Of a stretch of 64,000 bases of DNA, positions 17,649 through 26,477 are shown one piece after another; positions within the stretch are counted from its first letter, which is position 1; every line of letters starts with the position of its first letter. Position numbers and translations under genes: made by a program. Under the pieces are notes generated by a model. That model searched no databases. It worked only from the letters and a program-made list of their open reading frames with translations, and was not told where the DNA came from. The stretch comes from an uncultured Winogradskyella sp. Lineage in GTDB: Bacteria > Bacteroidota > Bacteroidia > Flavobacteriales > Flavobacteriaceae. The stretch is taken from contig NZ_CANMXL010000002.1 of the NCBI RefSeq assembly GCF_947501905.1, positions 310,001-374,000 of the forward strand. Direction: 5' to 3'.

Positions 17649-19244
17649 CTAATTTGTAGTTATAGTACTATACTTTGCATTTAATACAATGGTTTTACCA
17701 GAGCTACCATTAACTGTTTTACTTTTTGTAATCTCGTCATTGAATTTAGAACGCTCACCTCTAAACATTAAACTATAATCTACATTTGGTAACTTTACCC
17801 AAGCATCACTATTTTCTAGTATAATATTTAGATTATTAAAAGTGTCTAGGATGTTGTGTATGGTTAACTCATCAAAACTACCATCAATAATGTTGTTACC
17901 AGATAAGTAATCTACATTAACTTTAGAGGAGTTAGAATTTAATGTTAAGTTCTGAACATTTTTTAATAACGCATCATCAACATAATTAAGTCCCAAAGTA
18001 CCATTTTTCCAATCACTAACTAAAACGCTAGAATATGAAACATTGATGGAAGTGTCACTTCCATCAATGTTTTTTGCTAATAAATTTGTGTGAGACAGAT
18101 TACCTTTTGCATTGTGTATTGCTGAAGCTATCTTAAGTTCACCATGTCTAACATTAAGCTTTAACTTAGCCTTCTTAGGCATCTTAATTTTTATAACACG
18201 CTTTACTTGACTATTTGCTTTTCCGTATCGGTTTACAAAAATAGACTCTCTTCTTTTTTGCATTTTGTCTTTACGCTTAGCTAGCTCTTCTACTCTCTTC
18301 TCACGCTCTTTAGCTCTTTGTTCATGGCGCTTTTCCATCTTCTCTGCTCTTTTCTCCATAGCCTCAGCACGTTTTTCCATAACCTTAGCTTTTTTCTCCA
18401 TTTGTTTTTCAAAACGTTTTCCCCAAGCTTCCATTTTTTCGCCCCATTCTTCACCAAATTTCTCTCCAAATTCTTCGCCCCATTTTTCCATGTCTTTGCC
18501 AAACTTTTCTCCAAATTCTTCACCCCATTTCTCCATATCCTTTGACCATTTGCCTTCAAAACGCCTTCCATATTCCTCGCCCCATTTTGCCATTTTTTCT
18601 TGGTAACCAGATTCTGCAAACTTTTTAGCCCATTCTTCCATACGTTTTTGCAACTCCTTACCACCTTTCTTTTCATATTTCTTACTCCATTCAGCTAAAT
18701 ATGTTTCGCCATCTTTTTGATATTTATCATAATCAAATTTAATAGTAGTTACACCTTCAGGCAACTCTGGAAGCTCAGGAAATTCTGGCATTTCTGGCAT
18801 TTCTGGCATCTCAGGTAAATTTGGAAAATTAGCCATGTTTGGCATTACCAATAATTCTGGTAATTCTGGCATTTCTGGTATATCTGCTAATTTAAACTCT
18901 AAGTCTTTAAGAATTTCATCATAAGAGTCTCCAGAAAACAACTCATATCGTCTACTGCCTTCTGAAGATATGACTACATTATCCATAGAGGCATCAACGT
19001 TAAGATTCCATGCTTTTAAAGATTTTTCCAATTCTTCTCCAGACAACTTACTACTTTCTATATGGGCTTCTACTTCTACAACATCTTTGTCCCATGTTTC
19101 AATCTCGATTTCTACATAGTTAGTGTTTAAATCTACAACAACATCTTTGTTGACTTTAATGGTCTGAGAGGTTTTGTTTAGTTTCTTCTGCGCAAAACCT
19201 ATTGTGGTGATTAAGCACAGGGTTAAAATTTTAATTGTCTTCAT
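17649..19244 (-). CDS. Exported repeat-rich protein with C-terminal DUF4097-like beta domain
   Basis: A 531-residue protein with a signal peptide (cleavage after GFAQ, about residue 19). A beta-rich part (about 25-100) is followed by a Pro-Glu-Met/Leu repeat (about 121-163, units of PEMP/PELP). A highly charged helical stretch (about 175-335) carries KWGEEFGEKFG units, and a C-terminal part (about 345-531) has the regular short beta strands of DUF4097/adhesin-like proteins. It is the last gene of an ECF sigma and anti-sigma unit, so probably a regulated envelope protein. No function is known to me. Confidence 0.75.
   Translation of the reverse strand: MKTIKILTLCLITTIGFAQKKLNKTSQTIKVNKDVVVDLNTNYVEIEIETWDKDVVEVEAHIESSKLSGEELEKSLKAWNLNVDASMDNVVISSEGSRRYELFSGDSYDEILKDLEFKLADIPEMPELPELLVMPNMANFPNLPEMPEMPEMPEFPELPELPEGVTTIKFDYDKYQKDGETYLAEWSKKYEKKGGKELQKRMEEWAKKFAESGYQEKMAKWGEEYGRRFEGKWSKDMEKWGEEFGEKFGKDMEKWGEEFGEKFGEEWGEKMEAWGKRFEKQMEKKAKVMEKRAEAMEKRAEKMEKRHEQRAKEREKRVEELAKRKDKMQKRRESIFVNRYGKANSQVKRVIKIKMPKKAKLKLNVRHGELKIASAIHNAKGNLSHTNLLAKNIDGSDTSINVSYSSVLVSDWKNGTLGLNYVDDALLKNVQNLTLNSNSSKVNVDYLSGNNIIDGSFDELTIHNILDTFNNLNIILENSDAWVKLPNVDYSLMFRGERSKFNDEITKSKTVNGSSGKTIVLNAKYSTITTN
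18453..18542 (-). repeat. 45-base tandem duplication inside the repeat-rich exported protein
   Basis: Residues about 235-249 and 250-264 are the same 15-residue unit KDMEKWGEEFGEKFG, encoded by two adjacent 45-base copies that differ at a few positions. Weaker relatives of the unit lie on both sides (KMAKWGEEYGRRF upstream, EEWGEKMEAWGKRF downstream), suggesting growth by slippage or unequal exchange. Confidence 0.85.
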
Positions 19245-19291
19245 TTTGTTTTGGTTTTTAAAACTGTTCGTTTTTTGATTTATAATTATGA

Positions 19292-19864
19292 TTAGATACT
19301 TACTTCTTCAAAAGTGTCGTTATTAAACTCTTGCAATTTTTCTTTTAATCGCATCACTAGATTAAGCCTGAATTTGAGATTATCTATTAATGCGTCTAAA
19401 GTCTGTTCGTTAGGTCCATTTTCATTAAGTTCTAGAGTTAACTTATCGTATTCTGTATTTAGTTCTTTAAGTCGCTCTATATAACCATCAACTAAGTCTT
19501 TGTTATCTGGTGTTAAATTCACTTTAGACAATTCTAAATTGATGCTTGCTAAATAGTAATCTTCTACCTTTTTTAACTCAGGAGAGAATGCGCCCATAGT
19601 CTTAATTTCATCGTCTTTAACAATCACTGTTGGTTCAACAACTGGCTCATCAGGTCCATTTAAAAACTGAAATGCGCCGTAGCTTAACCCTAATAAGACG
19701 ATGATACTGGCTGCAATATTTAAAAATCCAAAATGACTAGACTTTTTCTCTTGCGGTAGTGCTTTATCTAGCTTTTCTAAAAAACGTGCCTCATGACCTT
19801 GAGACATTTTTACGCTCTCATCTTTAGGCTGATTTTTAAATAGGTCTTTAAGATTCTGTCCCAT
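19292..19864 (-). CDS. Membrane-anchored anti-sigma-factor-like protein
   Basis: A 190-residue protein with one membrane span (about 44-66, LNIAASIIVLLGLSYGAFQF). The N-terminal cytoplasmic tail of about 40 residues is charged, and a helical, probably coiled-coil periplasmic part runs to the end (LNTEYDKLTLELNENG). Its start overlaps the ECF sigma gene by 17 bases. This position and topology are those of an anti-sigma factor, but I see no classical zinc-binding or FecR domain, so the role rests on context. Confidence 0.65.
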   Translation of the reverse strand: MGQNLKDLFKNQPKDESVKMSQGHEARFLEKLDKALPQEKKSSHFGFLNIAASIIVLLGLSYGAFQFLNGPDEPVVEPTVIVKDDEIKTMGAFSPELKKVEDYYLASINLELSKVNLTPDNKDLVDGYIERLKELNTEYDKLTLELNENGPNEQTLDALIDNLKFRLNLVMRLKEKLQEFNNDTFEEVSI

Positions 19865-20393
19865 TTTTCTTTTTATTTAATAATTCTTTTAATTTTCCTT
19901 TTCCTCTTGATAGTTGTGTTCTTGATGCTACTTCAGAGATATTTAATATTTCAGAAATTTCTTGATGATCATAGCCTTCAATTAAATACAACATCACTAC
20001 ATATTTGTATTTTTCCGATAATTTCTGGATGGCAGTCTTAACCTCATCAATAGTAATTCCGTTATCTACAGACCAGTCATTGTCTTCATCTACAATTTTA
20101 AGTTGTACATCTTCTATATCTACAAGTCTTTGTTTTTTTGACTTTAATAAGTCTATACTTTTATTAATTACTATGCGTTTTAACCAAGCCCCAAACGTCA
20201 CTTCAGCTTTATACTGTTCTAATTTTGTAAATGCTTTTATAAATGATTCTTGTACAACATCCTCTGCTTCCATAGTGTTTTTAACAAAACGCTGTGCTAC
20301 AATGAGCATACCATCACAGTATTGGTTGTATAGTTTTAACTGCGCCTTTCGGTCATTTTGTCTACACTTTTCAATGATGTCTACTTGAAACAT
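19848..20393 (-). CDS. ECF RNA polymerase sigma factor
   Basis: A 181-residue sigma-70-family protein. Region 2 contains AEDVVQESFIKAFTKLEQY and FGAWLKRIVINKSIDLLKSKK, the usual -10 recognition and core-binding parts. Region 4 has LSEKYKYVVMLYLIEGYDHQEI followed by a helix-turn-helix (ISEILNISEVASRTQLSRGKGKL). It is the first gene of a three-gene unit with the anti-sigma-like and exported genes, and probably controls that unit. A paralogous unit lies at 37916-40069. Confidence 0.92.
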   Translation of the reverse strand: MFQVDIIEKCRQNDRKAQLKLYNQYCDGMLIVAQRFVKNTMEAEDVVQESFIKAFTKLEQYKAEVTFGAWLKRIVINKSIDLLKSKKQRLVDIEDVQLKIVDEDNDWSVDNGITIDEVKTAIQKLSEKYKYVVMLYLIEGYDHQEISEILNISEVASRTQLSRGKGKLKELLNKKKNGTES

Positions 20394-20580
20394 TCTTGGT
20401 TAGCTTTTGGTTGTTTTTTGATTGGTTTGTCTTAAAGACGATGCAAAAAATGGAGTGTTGCAAAAAATTGAAAAAAACTTCAAGATATTTTATTTACGTT
20501 AAAATTAAATCGCCTTAGTCTATAAATTTAGGGATTTCGATTATCTTTATTTTTTAAAAATTGTTATTGCTTTAGAATTT

Positions 20581-21168
20581 ATGTTGAAACGCATCCTCAT
20601 TTTCCTATCCATTGCTGCTATTGCTTTATTATTGTATTCTGTTTTTGTAGAAAATATTTTTTCGCAAAGATTAAGCCCTAAAGATTCTGCAACTATTACT
20701 CTAAATGATTTAAAATGTAAGGTCCAATATAATAGACCTTCAAAACGCGAGCGTGAAATTTTTGGTGCCTTAGTACCATATAATAAGGTATGGAGAACTG
20801 GTGCAAACGAAGCAACTACGTTTTCGACAAATAGAGATTTAATCATTCAAGGCATGCTTTTACCAAAAGGTGATTATACGTTGTGGACTGTACCTATGGA
20901 AAACTCGTGGAAAGTCATGTTTAACTCAGGGCAATACCAATGGGGTGTTAACGAAAAAATGGAACCTATGTGGGATCCAAATTATGACGTGATAGAAATA
21001 GAAGTCCCTACCGAAAAACTAGATGCAACTGTAGAGAAGTTCACCATAGCTTTTGATAACACTACTGGAAACTTAAAACTAACCCTAGCTTGGGATAGTA
21101 CTAAAATCGAAGTTCCAATAAGAGAATCTAATACTGAGGATTCTAGCAATATAAAACAGAAACAATAA
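20581..21168 (+). CDS. DUF2911 domain protein
   Basis: A 195-residue protein with an N-terminal hydrophobic segment (about 5-22, signal anchor or signal peptide) and the DUF2911 core. Recognisable parts are VQYNRPSKREREIFG, VPYNKVWRTGANEATTF and LPKGDYTLWTVP. The family is common in Bacteroidota, exported, and of unknown function. It lies 10 bases ahead of meaB on the same strand, so the two may be co-transcribed without an obvious functional link. Confidence 0.85.
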   Translation: MLKRILIFLSIAAIALLLYSVFVENIFSQRLSPKDSATITLNDLKCKVQYNRPSKREREIFGALVPYNKVWRTGANEATTFSTNRDLIIQGMLLPKGDYTLWTVPMENSWKVMFNSGQYQWGVNEKMEPMWDPNYDVIEIEVPTEKLDATVEKFTIAFDNTTGNLKLTLAWDSTKIEVPIRESNTEDSSNIKQKQ

Positions 21169-21178
21169 TCCATTTGCT

Positions 21179-22258
21179 GTGGCTAAATCTGACAAACAAA
21201 AAACATCAGCCTTAAAAGAAAAGGATGGTATTAAAGCACCTGATGCTTTGAGTTCTGTTTCTGCAAAAGCCATAAAGTCAAGACGCCAAAAACAACCTTC
21301 TGTAAATGATTTGGTAAAAGGCATTACTAATGGAGACATTACAGCATTAAGCCGTGCCATTACACTAATAGAAAGTACAAACCCAAAACATACAGAAAAA
21401 GCCAATAAAATTATAACCGCTTGTTTGCCTTATGCCAACAATTCTATTAGAGTTGGTATTACTGGGGTTCCTGGTGTAGGAAAAAGCACCTTTATCGAAG
21501 CCTTAGGTAAGCATCTAACCAATACCAATAAAAAAGTTGCTGTATTAGCTGTGGATCCTAGTAGCTCTTTGAGTAAAGGCAGTATTTTGGGTGATAAAAC
21601 TCGCATGGAAGATTTGGTGAAAATCAAAAATGCGTTTATTAGACCGTCACCTTCTGGTGATTCTCTTGGTGGTGTAGCGCGTAAAACTCGGGAAACTATT
21701 ATTTTATGTGAAGCTGCTGGTTTTGACACTATTTTAATTGAAACCGTTGGTGTTGGACAAAGCGAAACTGCTGTACATAGTATGGTCGATTTCTTTTTAT
21801 TATTGAAATTGGCAGGTGCCGGAGACGAACTTCAAGGAATAAAGCGTGGCATTATAGAAATGGCTGATGCCATTGTGATTAACAAAGCTGATGGTGAGAA
21901 TGTAAAAGCTGCAAAGTCTGCTAAGTTAGAATTTAATAGAGCATTACATCTATATCCTGAAAAAGCATCTGGTTGGACACCAAAAACAGCGTTGTGTAGT
22001 GCGTTGCATAATGAAGGTATTTCTGAAATTTGGGACATGATTACCCATTATATTTCCGAAACAAAATCCAGCAATTATTTTGAAACGCATCGTACTGAGC
22101 AGAACAAATTTTGGTTATTACAAACTATTGAAGAGCGTCTAAAATCTAATTTCTACAATAAATCAGAAATAAAATCTGAATTACAACAACAAATAGAGCT
22201 TATTGAATCTGGAAAAACGACACCTTTTGCTGCCGCTGAGTATTTGTTAGGACTTTGA
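21179..22258 (+). CDS. meaB: Methylmalonyl-CoA mutase-associated GTPase MeaB
   Basis: A 359-residue G3E P-loop GTPase. It has Walker A GVPGVGKSTF, AVDPSSSLSKGSILGDKTRM, SPSGDSLGGVARKTRETI, ETVGVGQSE (switch region) and VINKADG (the NKxD guanine-binding motif). MeaB proteins load adenosylcobalamin into methylmalonyl-CoA mutase and protect it. No mutase gene is in this window. The start is GTG (21179); the first residues are lysine-rich and poorly conserved, so an internal start cannot be excluded. The PduO-type adenosyltransferase gene nearby fits the same B12 pathway. Confidence 0.93.
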   Translation: MAKSDKQKTSALKEKDGIKAPDALSSVSAKAIKSRRQKQPSVNDLVKGITNGDITALSRAITLIESTNPKHTEKANKIITACLPYANNSIRVGITGVPGVGKSTFIEALGKHLTNTNKKVAVLAVDPSSSLSKGSILGDKTRMEDLVKIKNAFIRPSPSGDSLGGVARKTRETIILCEAAGFDTILIETVGVGQSETAVHSMVDFFLLLKLAGAGDELQGIKRGIIEMADAIVINKADGENVKAAKSAKLEFNRALHLYPEKASGWTPKTALCSALHNEGISEIWDMITHYISETKSSNYFETHRTEQNKFWLLQTIEERLKSNFYNKSEIKSELQQQIELIESGKTTPFAAAEYLLGL

Positions 22259-22261
22259 AAA

Positions 22262-23203
22262 TTAAAGACAATTTTCTTTAAACCATTTTACCTGAGCTTC
22301 AACACTTTGCACTAATGTTGTTTGTGGATTATAACCAAGTAGTTTTCTAGCTTTGTCAATATTGGCTTTAGTTCGTAATTGATCACCAGCTCGTTTTGGT
22401 TTAAGCTCTAATTTTATAGACTTACCAATCACCCTTTCTACGGTTTCAATGCCTTGCTTTGTGGTATACTCTGCTTCTGTTCCTAGATTTATAATTTCGC
22501 CATTGACCTTATCTTCATTACCAATAACACTTACAATGCCATCAATGATATCGCCTACATAAGTAAAACTTCTTAAATGTTTTTCGCTGCCTTCAAATAG
22601 TGGAAATGGGTCGCCTTTTAAACCCAAATCAATCAATTTGGTATACATTTTTTCTGGACGTTCACGTGGTCCAATCACTGAGTACAAACGCAAAGAACAA
22701 GCTTTAAAAATATTGTTATGACTATTTTCTAATACCATTTGTTCCGCTCTATATTTAGTCACCCCATAATCCGAAGCTGGCTTTGGAACAGAATCTTCTG
22801 TAAAAGTTGCTTCTAAACCATAAATTGAAGATGTACCTATGTTTACAAACATCTTTAAATCCTTACAAGTTTTAGCAAATGCAATTAAGTTTTCTGTTCC
22901 TGTAACATTATTTGAATAGTAGTCTTCGTAGGTTGCTGTTTTAGATAAACCTGGTTGCGCCGCAAAATGAAAGATATAATTGAAATCAGCATTTAATACT
23001 TCTAAAGCTTCAATGTCTCTCAAATCTAAAGTTATCATCTTTCCGCCTATAGCTTTAACTGCATCAGCATTTTTCGCCTTTAAATCAGTACTGTAGTAGC
23101 TTGAAAAATTATCTACACCAACAAGTTCATGACCCATTTGCAATAAACGTTCTGCACAATGCGACCCTATAAACCCAGCTGCTCCTGTTATTAATATTTT
23201 CAT
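22262..23203 (-). CDS. NAD-dependent epimerase/dehydratase (extended SDR)
   Basis: A 313-residue enzyme with the NAD-binding motif GAAGFIGSH (about 7-15) and the catalytic YxxxK in YGVTKYRAEQ; TSSIYG supplies the usual Ser/Thr. It converges with meaB with a 3-base gap. The layout resembles UDP-glucuronate or UDP-glucose 4-epimerases acting on nucleotide sugars. The divergently transcribed GT2 gene next to it supports a role in glycan or glycolipid synthesis. The exact sugar is not deducible. Confidence 0.85.
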   Translation of the reverse strand: MKILITGAAGFIGSHCAERLLQMGHELVGVDNFSSYYSTDLKAKNADAVKAIGGKMITLDLRDIEALEVLNADFNYIFHFAAQPGLSKTATYEDYYSNNVTGTENLIAFAKTCKDLKMFVNIGTSSIYGLEATFTEDSVPKPASDYGVTKYRAEQMVLENSHNNIFKACSLRLYSVIGPRERPEKMYTKLIDLGLKGDPFPLFEGSEKHLRSFTYVGDIIDGIVSVIGNEDKVNGEIINLGTEAEYTTKQGIETVERVIGKSIKLELKPKRAGDQLRTKANIDKARKLLGYNPQTTLVQSVEAQVKWFKENCL

Positions 23204-23313
23204 TTATCAAACAAAAAGTGATACACAAATAAACATCTTTTTTACTAGTAAACCTATGGCAAATCAAGTTAAGTAAAAACAATACTTTTGTAGATGTTGA
23301 CTAATAACAACTT

Positions 23314-24027
23314 ATGCACTATTCCTTTACCATCATTATCCCTGTATACAATGAAGCCGAAAATCTTCTTCGGGTTGAAGAGGCTTTACTAGACTACCTT
23401 AAAGTCGCCTCTGTTAAAACGTCTATACTCTTTGTAAATGATGGCTCAACAGATAAGAGTTTTCAACTTATTGAAGACATCTGTTTAAGAAACGAAGTTT
23501 TCAATTTTATCTCACTGAAAAAAAACAGTGGTTTAAGTGCAGCTCTAAAAGCTGGTTTTGATGTAGTAGAAAGTGACTTAATCGGTTATATCGATTCGGA
23601 TTTACAAACATCACCTAAGGATTTCAATTTACTTTTAGAGCATATTGACGATTATCAATTGGTTACAGGTGTTAGAGCAAATAGAAAAGATAGTGTTACA
23701 AAAAACATGTCTTCTAAAATTGCCAATTCTATACGGCGAGCTTTTACTAAAGATGGCATGGACGATACAGGTTGTCCATTAAAAATAATACATACAGATT
23801 ACGCCAAACGTATTCCTATGTTTAAAGGCTTGCATCGATTTTTACCAGCTATGATATTGCTTCAGGAAGGGAAGGTAAAACAAGTTCCTGTGCAACATTT
23901 CCCGCGTATCGCAGGAAAAGCAAAGTATGGCTTAAGAAATAGACTATTTGGGCCTCTTTCTGATTGCTTTGCCTATTTATGGATGAAACGAAAGTATATT
24001 AATTACCAAATAGACAATAGGTCTTAA
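23314..24027 (+). CDS. Glycosyltransferase family 2 (dolichol-phosphate-mannose-synthase-like)
   Basis: A 237-residue GT-A enzyme: IIPVYNEAENL at the N-terminus, FVNDGSTDKS, and YIDSDLQTSPKDF with the DxD metal motif. This is the DPM1/polyprenyl-phosphate sugar-transferase branch. No C-terminal membrane spans are present. A TACTTTTG element lies at 23283-23290, but no clear -33 TTG goes with it. It probably makes a lipid-linked sugar. The 3' end overlaps the convergent PAP2 gene by 4 bases. Confidence 0.85.
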   Translation: MHYSFTIIIPVYNEAENLLRVEEALLDYLKVASVKTSILFVNDGSTDKSFQLIEDICLRNEVFNFISLKKNSGLSAALKAGFDVVESDLIGYIDSDLQTSPKDFNLLLEHIDDYQLVTGVRANRKDSVTKNMSSKIANSIRRAFTKDGMDDTGCPLKIIHTDYAKRIPMFKGLHRFLPAMILLQEGKVKQVPVQHFPRIAGKAKYGLRNRLFGPLSDCFAYLWMKRKYINYQIDNRS

Positions 24028-24596
24028 GCTTTGATAAATCGCTTCACCAAAACTCCAGAAAGCTTATAAAAGCCATAACCAGAAATGGCACCGAAAGTCA
24101 TTCCGCATATAATATCAATCGGGAAGTGTACACCTACATATATTCTACTATAGGCAACCATAGCACTCCAAAACAATAATATAAATATTAGGTTCTTAAA
24201 ATACGGTCGCAGAATAAGTCCTCCAAAAACTGCTGCCGCCATTGAGTTAGAGGCGTGACCAGAAAAGAAACTACGATTAGAACTACAACGTTCTGCAATG
24301 AATCTTATAGAATCCATAATATCATCACAAGCACATGGTCTAAATCGCAGCACTGAGCGCTTTACAACGTTTGTCATTTGGTCAGTAAACGTTATCATGG
24401 CTGCTATAACTATCGCAAATAATACTAATTTTTGCCAACCATATTTTTTATAAATCAAAGCCAGTAAAATCGCATAAAACGGAATGAAGGTTAGCTTATT
24501 AGTGACCAATAACCAAAAACCATCCCAAGTTTCGCTCCCTAAACTATTGAGAAAAACAAAGAGTTCTGTATCGTATTCTAGTAGCTGCTCTAACAT
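24024..24596 (-). CDS. PAP2-family membrane phosphatase
   Basis: A 190-residue membrane protein with all three phosphatase motifs: KRSVLRFRP (KX6RP), FFSGHAS (the PSGH motif with Phe for Pro) and SRIYVGVHFPID (SRX5HX3D). Enzymes of this family dephosphorylate lipid phosphates such as undecaprenyl pyrophosphate or phosphatidylglycerol phosphate, with the active site facing the periplasm. About five membrane spans are visible. It is the last of three minus-strand genes (MATE exporter, small protein, PAP2) packed without gaps. Confidence 0.9.
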   Translation of the reverse strand: MLEQLLEYDTELFVFLNSLGSETWDGFWLLVTNKLTFIPFYAILLALIYKKYGWQKLVLFAIVIAAMITFTDQMTNVVKRSVLRFRPCACDDIMDSIRFIAERCSSNRSFFSGHASNSMAAAVFGGLILRPYFKNLIFILLFWSAMVAYSRIYVGVHFPIDIICGMTFGAISGYGFYKLSGVLVKRFIKA

Positions 24597-24823
24597 TAGT
24601 CTTCGTATCGTGCGACTTCTCTATCATAAAATTCTGTGGCTAAACGAATATAGTTTTCCGTTTCAGTAGCCAATTCTTTTTCATCGTGCTGGTCAAATTC
24701 TTCAAACCACTCCACCTCATCATTCTCTAGATTAATGATAAATCTTGGAAACTCGGTATGAACGATAAATATCGCATCTGGATAATCCGTGTTATCTCCT
24801 AATATAAACTTTGGAAGTTCCAT
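24596..24823 (-). CDS. Small conserved-looking acidic protein, function unknown
   Basis: A 75-residue protein rich in Glu and Asp, with FILGDNTDYPDAIFIVHTEF, then PRFIINLENDEVEWFEEF and a helical C-terminus. The stop overlaps the PAP2 start by one base and the start touches the MATE stop, so it belongs to that operon. I recall similar short proteins in other Flavobacteriaceae, but no function. It has no signal peptide or membrane span and is probably cytoplasmic. Confidence 0.7.
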   Translation of the reverse strand: MELPKFILGDNTDYPDAIFIVHTEFPRFIINLENDEVEWFEEFDQHDEKELATETENYIRLATEFYDREVARYED

Positions 24824-26209
24824 TTAGTTAGTTTCGTTTTTTAGTATTAAACGCTTCGTCAAATATACAAACCTTATGTATAATAAAATTGCCGCAGAAC
24901 TTAAACCTGCCAATAATCCTAACCAAATACCAAGACTACCATAAGCATCCGATTTGCCCAGATAATAACTCACAGGAAAACCTATGAGCCAATACGCAAT
25001 AAATGTAATTAATGTAGGTATGTATACATCTTGCAATCCTCTAAGGGCACCCAAGACAATAACCTGCAAACTATCAGTAATTTGAAACACTGCTGCCGCC
25101 AATAATAATGTCGCTGCTATTTTCACAACCTCAGCAGTATCTAATGCATTTGCTGGGTCATCTAAATTCACATATAGATTGGGTAAAGCTTGATGAAATA
25201 TGACAAAGACCAAAGCGAAGACAACTGCAAATAAAAACCCTAAAAAGAATATAGATTCTGCAATACGTTTTAAGGCTTTAAAATCTTTTAATCCTTTTTG
25301 ATTACCCACACGTATCATAGCCGCCACACTAAGTCCCATTGCCACCATAAATGTCATTGAGGATAGATTTAAGGCTATTTGATTCGCCGCTTGAGCATTT
25401 GCACCTAGAGTTCCGCTTAACCAAATAGCTGCCGTAAAAATCCCAACTTCAAAAAACATTTGCATGGCACTAGGTAGTCCCAAATTGGTGAGTTTTTTTA
25501 AAGCTTGTTTTGTTAGAGTAAAAAACTTTATACCAGTAACATATAATTTTGATTTTTCTTTTTTTGATAATAAAAACCATAAGTAGAACAGCATCACAAA
25601 TCTTGAAACTAAAGTCCCCACTGCAGCACCTACAATACCCATTTCTGGGAAACCAAACTTTCCGAAAATTAAGACATAATTGATGGCAACATTAAGCACA
25701 TTAGCTAAAATTGTAGCATACATCGGGTATTTCGTCAAGGACAAACCATCGCTAAACTGTTTAAAAGCTTGGAAAATAATTAACGGCACTAAAGAAAAGG
25801 CCACTAAATCTAAATATGGTAAGGCCAAAACCACCACTTCTTCGGGTTGGTCCATGATATACATCAAAGGCTTGGCTAACAGTAATAGACCAAAAAGTAT
25901 CAGCGATAAAACAGTACACAGAAATAGACCGTGCTTAAATGCTGATTTCCCTTTGGTAAAATTACCTTCTGCGTCAGCTTCTGCAACCAACGGCGTTATG
26001 GCTGTAGAAAACCCAATACCTATAGACATAGCAATAAAAATAAAGCTATTACCTAAAGACACTGCCGCTAGTTCTGCAGCACCCAATTGCCCTACCATGA
26101 CATTGTCCACAAAGCTAACAAAGGTATGCCCAAGCATACCTAAAATGACTGGTGTTGCTAATTTTAGATTATATGAAAACTCTTTGGTGTAATTACTAAA
26201 AACCATCAC
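24824..26209 (-). CDS. MATE-family efflux transporter
   Basis: A 461-residue inner-membrane protein with about twelve hydrophobic segments arranged as two six-helix halves. It has the MATE-typical GHTFVSFVDNVMVGQLGAAELAA near the N-terminus, with the repeated pattern around IWLSGTLGANAQAANQIALN at the start of the second half. It resembles the NorM branch, which exports cationic drugs in exchange for Na+ or H+. The first codon is an ATG followed by a second ATG. The genome segment upstream (26210 on) holds the outer end of cassette A. Confidence 0.92.
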   Translation of the reverse strand: MMVFSNYTKEFSYNLKLATPVILGMLGHTFVSFVDNVMVGQLGAAELAAVSLGNSFIFIAMSIGIGFSTAITPLVAEADAEGNFTKGKSAFKHGLFLCTVLSLILFGLLLLAKPLMYIMDQPEEVVVLALPYLDLVAFSLVPLIIFQAFKQFSDGLSLTKYPMYATILANVLNVAINYVLIFGKFGFPEMGIVGAAVGTLVSRFVMLFYLWFLLSKKEKSKLYVTGIKFFTLTKQALKKLTNLGLPSAMQMFFEVGIFTAAIWLSGTLGANAQAANQIALNLSSMTFMVAMGLSVAAMIRVGNQKGLKDFKALKRIAESIFFLGFLFAVVFALVFVIFHQALPNLYVNLDDPANALDTAEVVKIAATLLLAAAVFQITDSLQVIVLGALRGLQDVYIPTLITFIAYWLIGFPVSYYLGKSDAYGSLGIWLGLLAGLSSAAILLYIRFVYLTKRLILKNETN

Positions 26210-26270
26210 GCAAAAGTAGCGGTTTTGGTTTTAACTTTTTAGGGGAAATGTTATTGAATTTTTGGAAATG

Positions 26271-26466
26271 CGCTTATCGGTTTAGTATAAGAAAAATAGG
26301 GCAGTTGTAAGTGATACTTTTCGGATTAAGCTAAAGCCGAATTTTTAAATTTTGCTGATTATCTTTTCTCATTTTAATTATACCAAATTAAAAATTTAGC
26401 TACTTGGTAAACACTCACAAACCTTTCGATTAAGTACTTTTTGCCCTACTTTTTTATACATTGTTA
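26271..26466 (-). repeat. Downstream flank of cassette A
   Basis: The outer block 26271-26299 (plus strand CGCTTATCGGTTTAGTATA, then AGAAAAATAG) matches 33573-33598 of cassette B, with three substitutions and a small gap. The inner block 26427-26466 (CGATTAAG ... TTTTTATACATTGTTA) matches 33670-33702. The sequence between is AT-rich, palindrome-prone and less conserved. The TAA of the Nudix gene lies within the inner junction. Confidence 0.75.
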
Positions 26467-26477
26467 GCGAGCGTTTT
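26463..26477 (+). repeat. Cargo-end arm of cassette A (pairs with 29489-29503)
   Basis: GTTAGCGAGCGTTTT here is the inverse of AAAATGCTCACTAAC at 29489-29503: 13 of 15 positions are complementary and one of the others is a G-T wobble. The GTTA part is shared with cassette B; the rest is specific to cassette A. Confidence 0.8.

Noticed and set aside
18265..18676. Several open frames on both strands across the charged repeat of the exported protein
   Set aside because: They arise from the repetitive, stop-poor codon pattern of the Glu/Lys/Trp repeats and look like low-complexity shadows.
25680..26192. A 170-codon plus-strand frame inside the MATE gene
   Set aside because: Antisense to a full-length transporter with clear family signatures; no recognisable domain in the frame.
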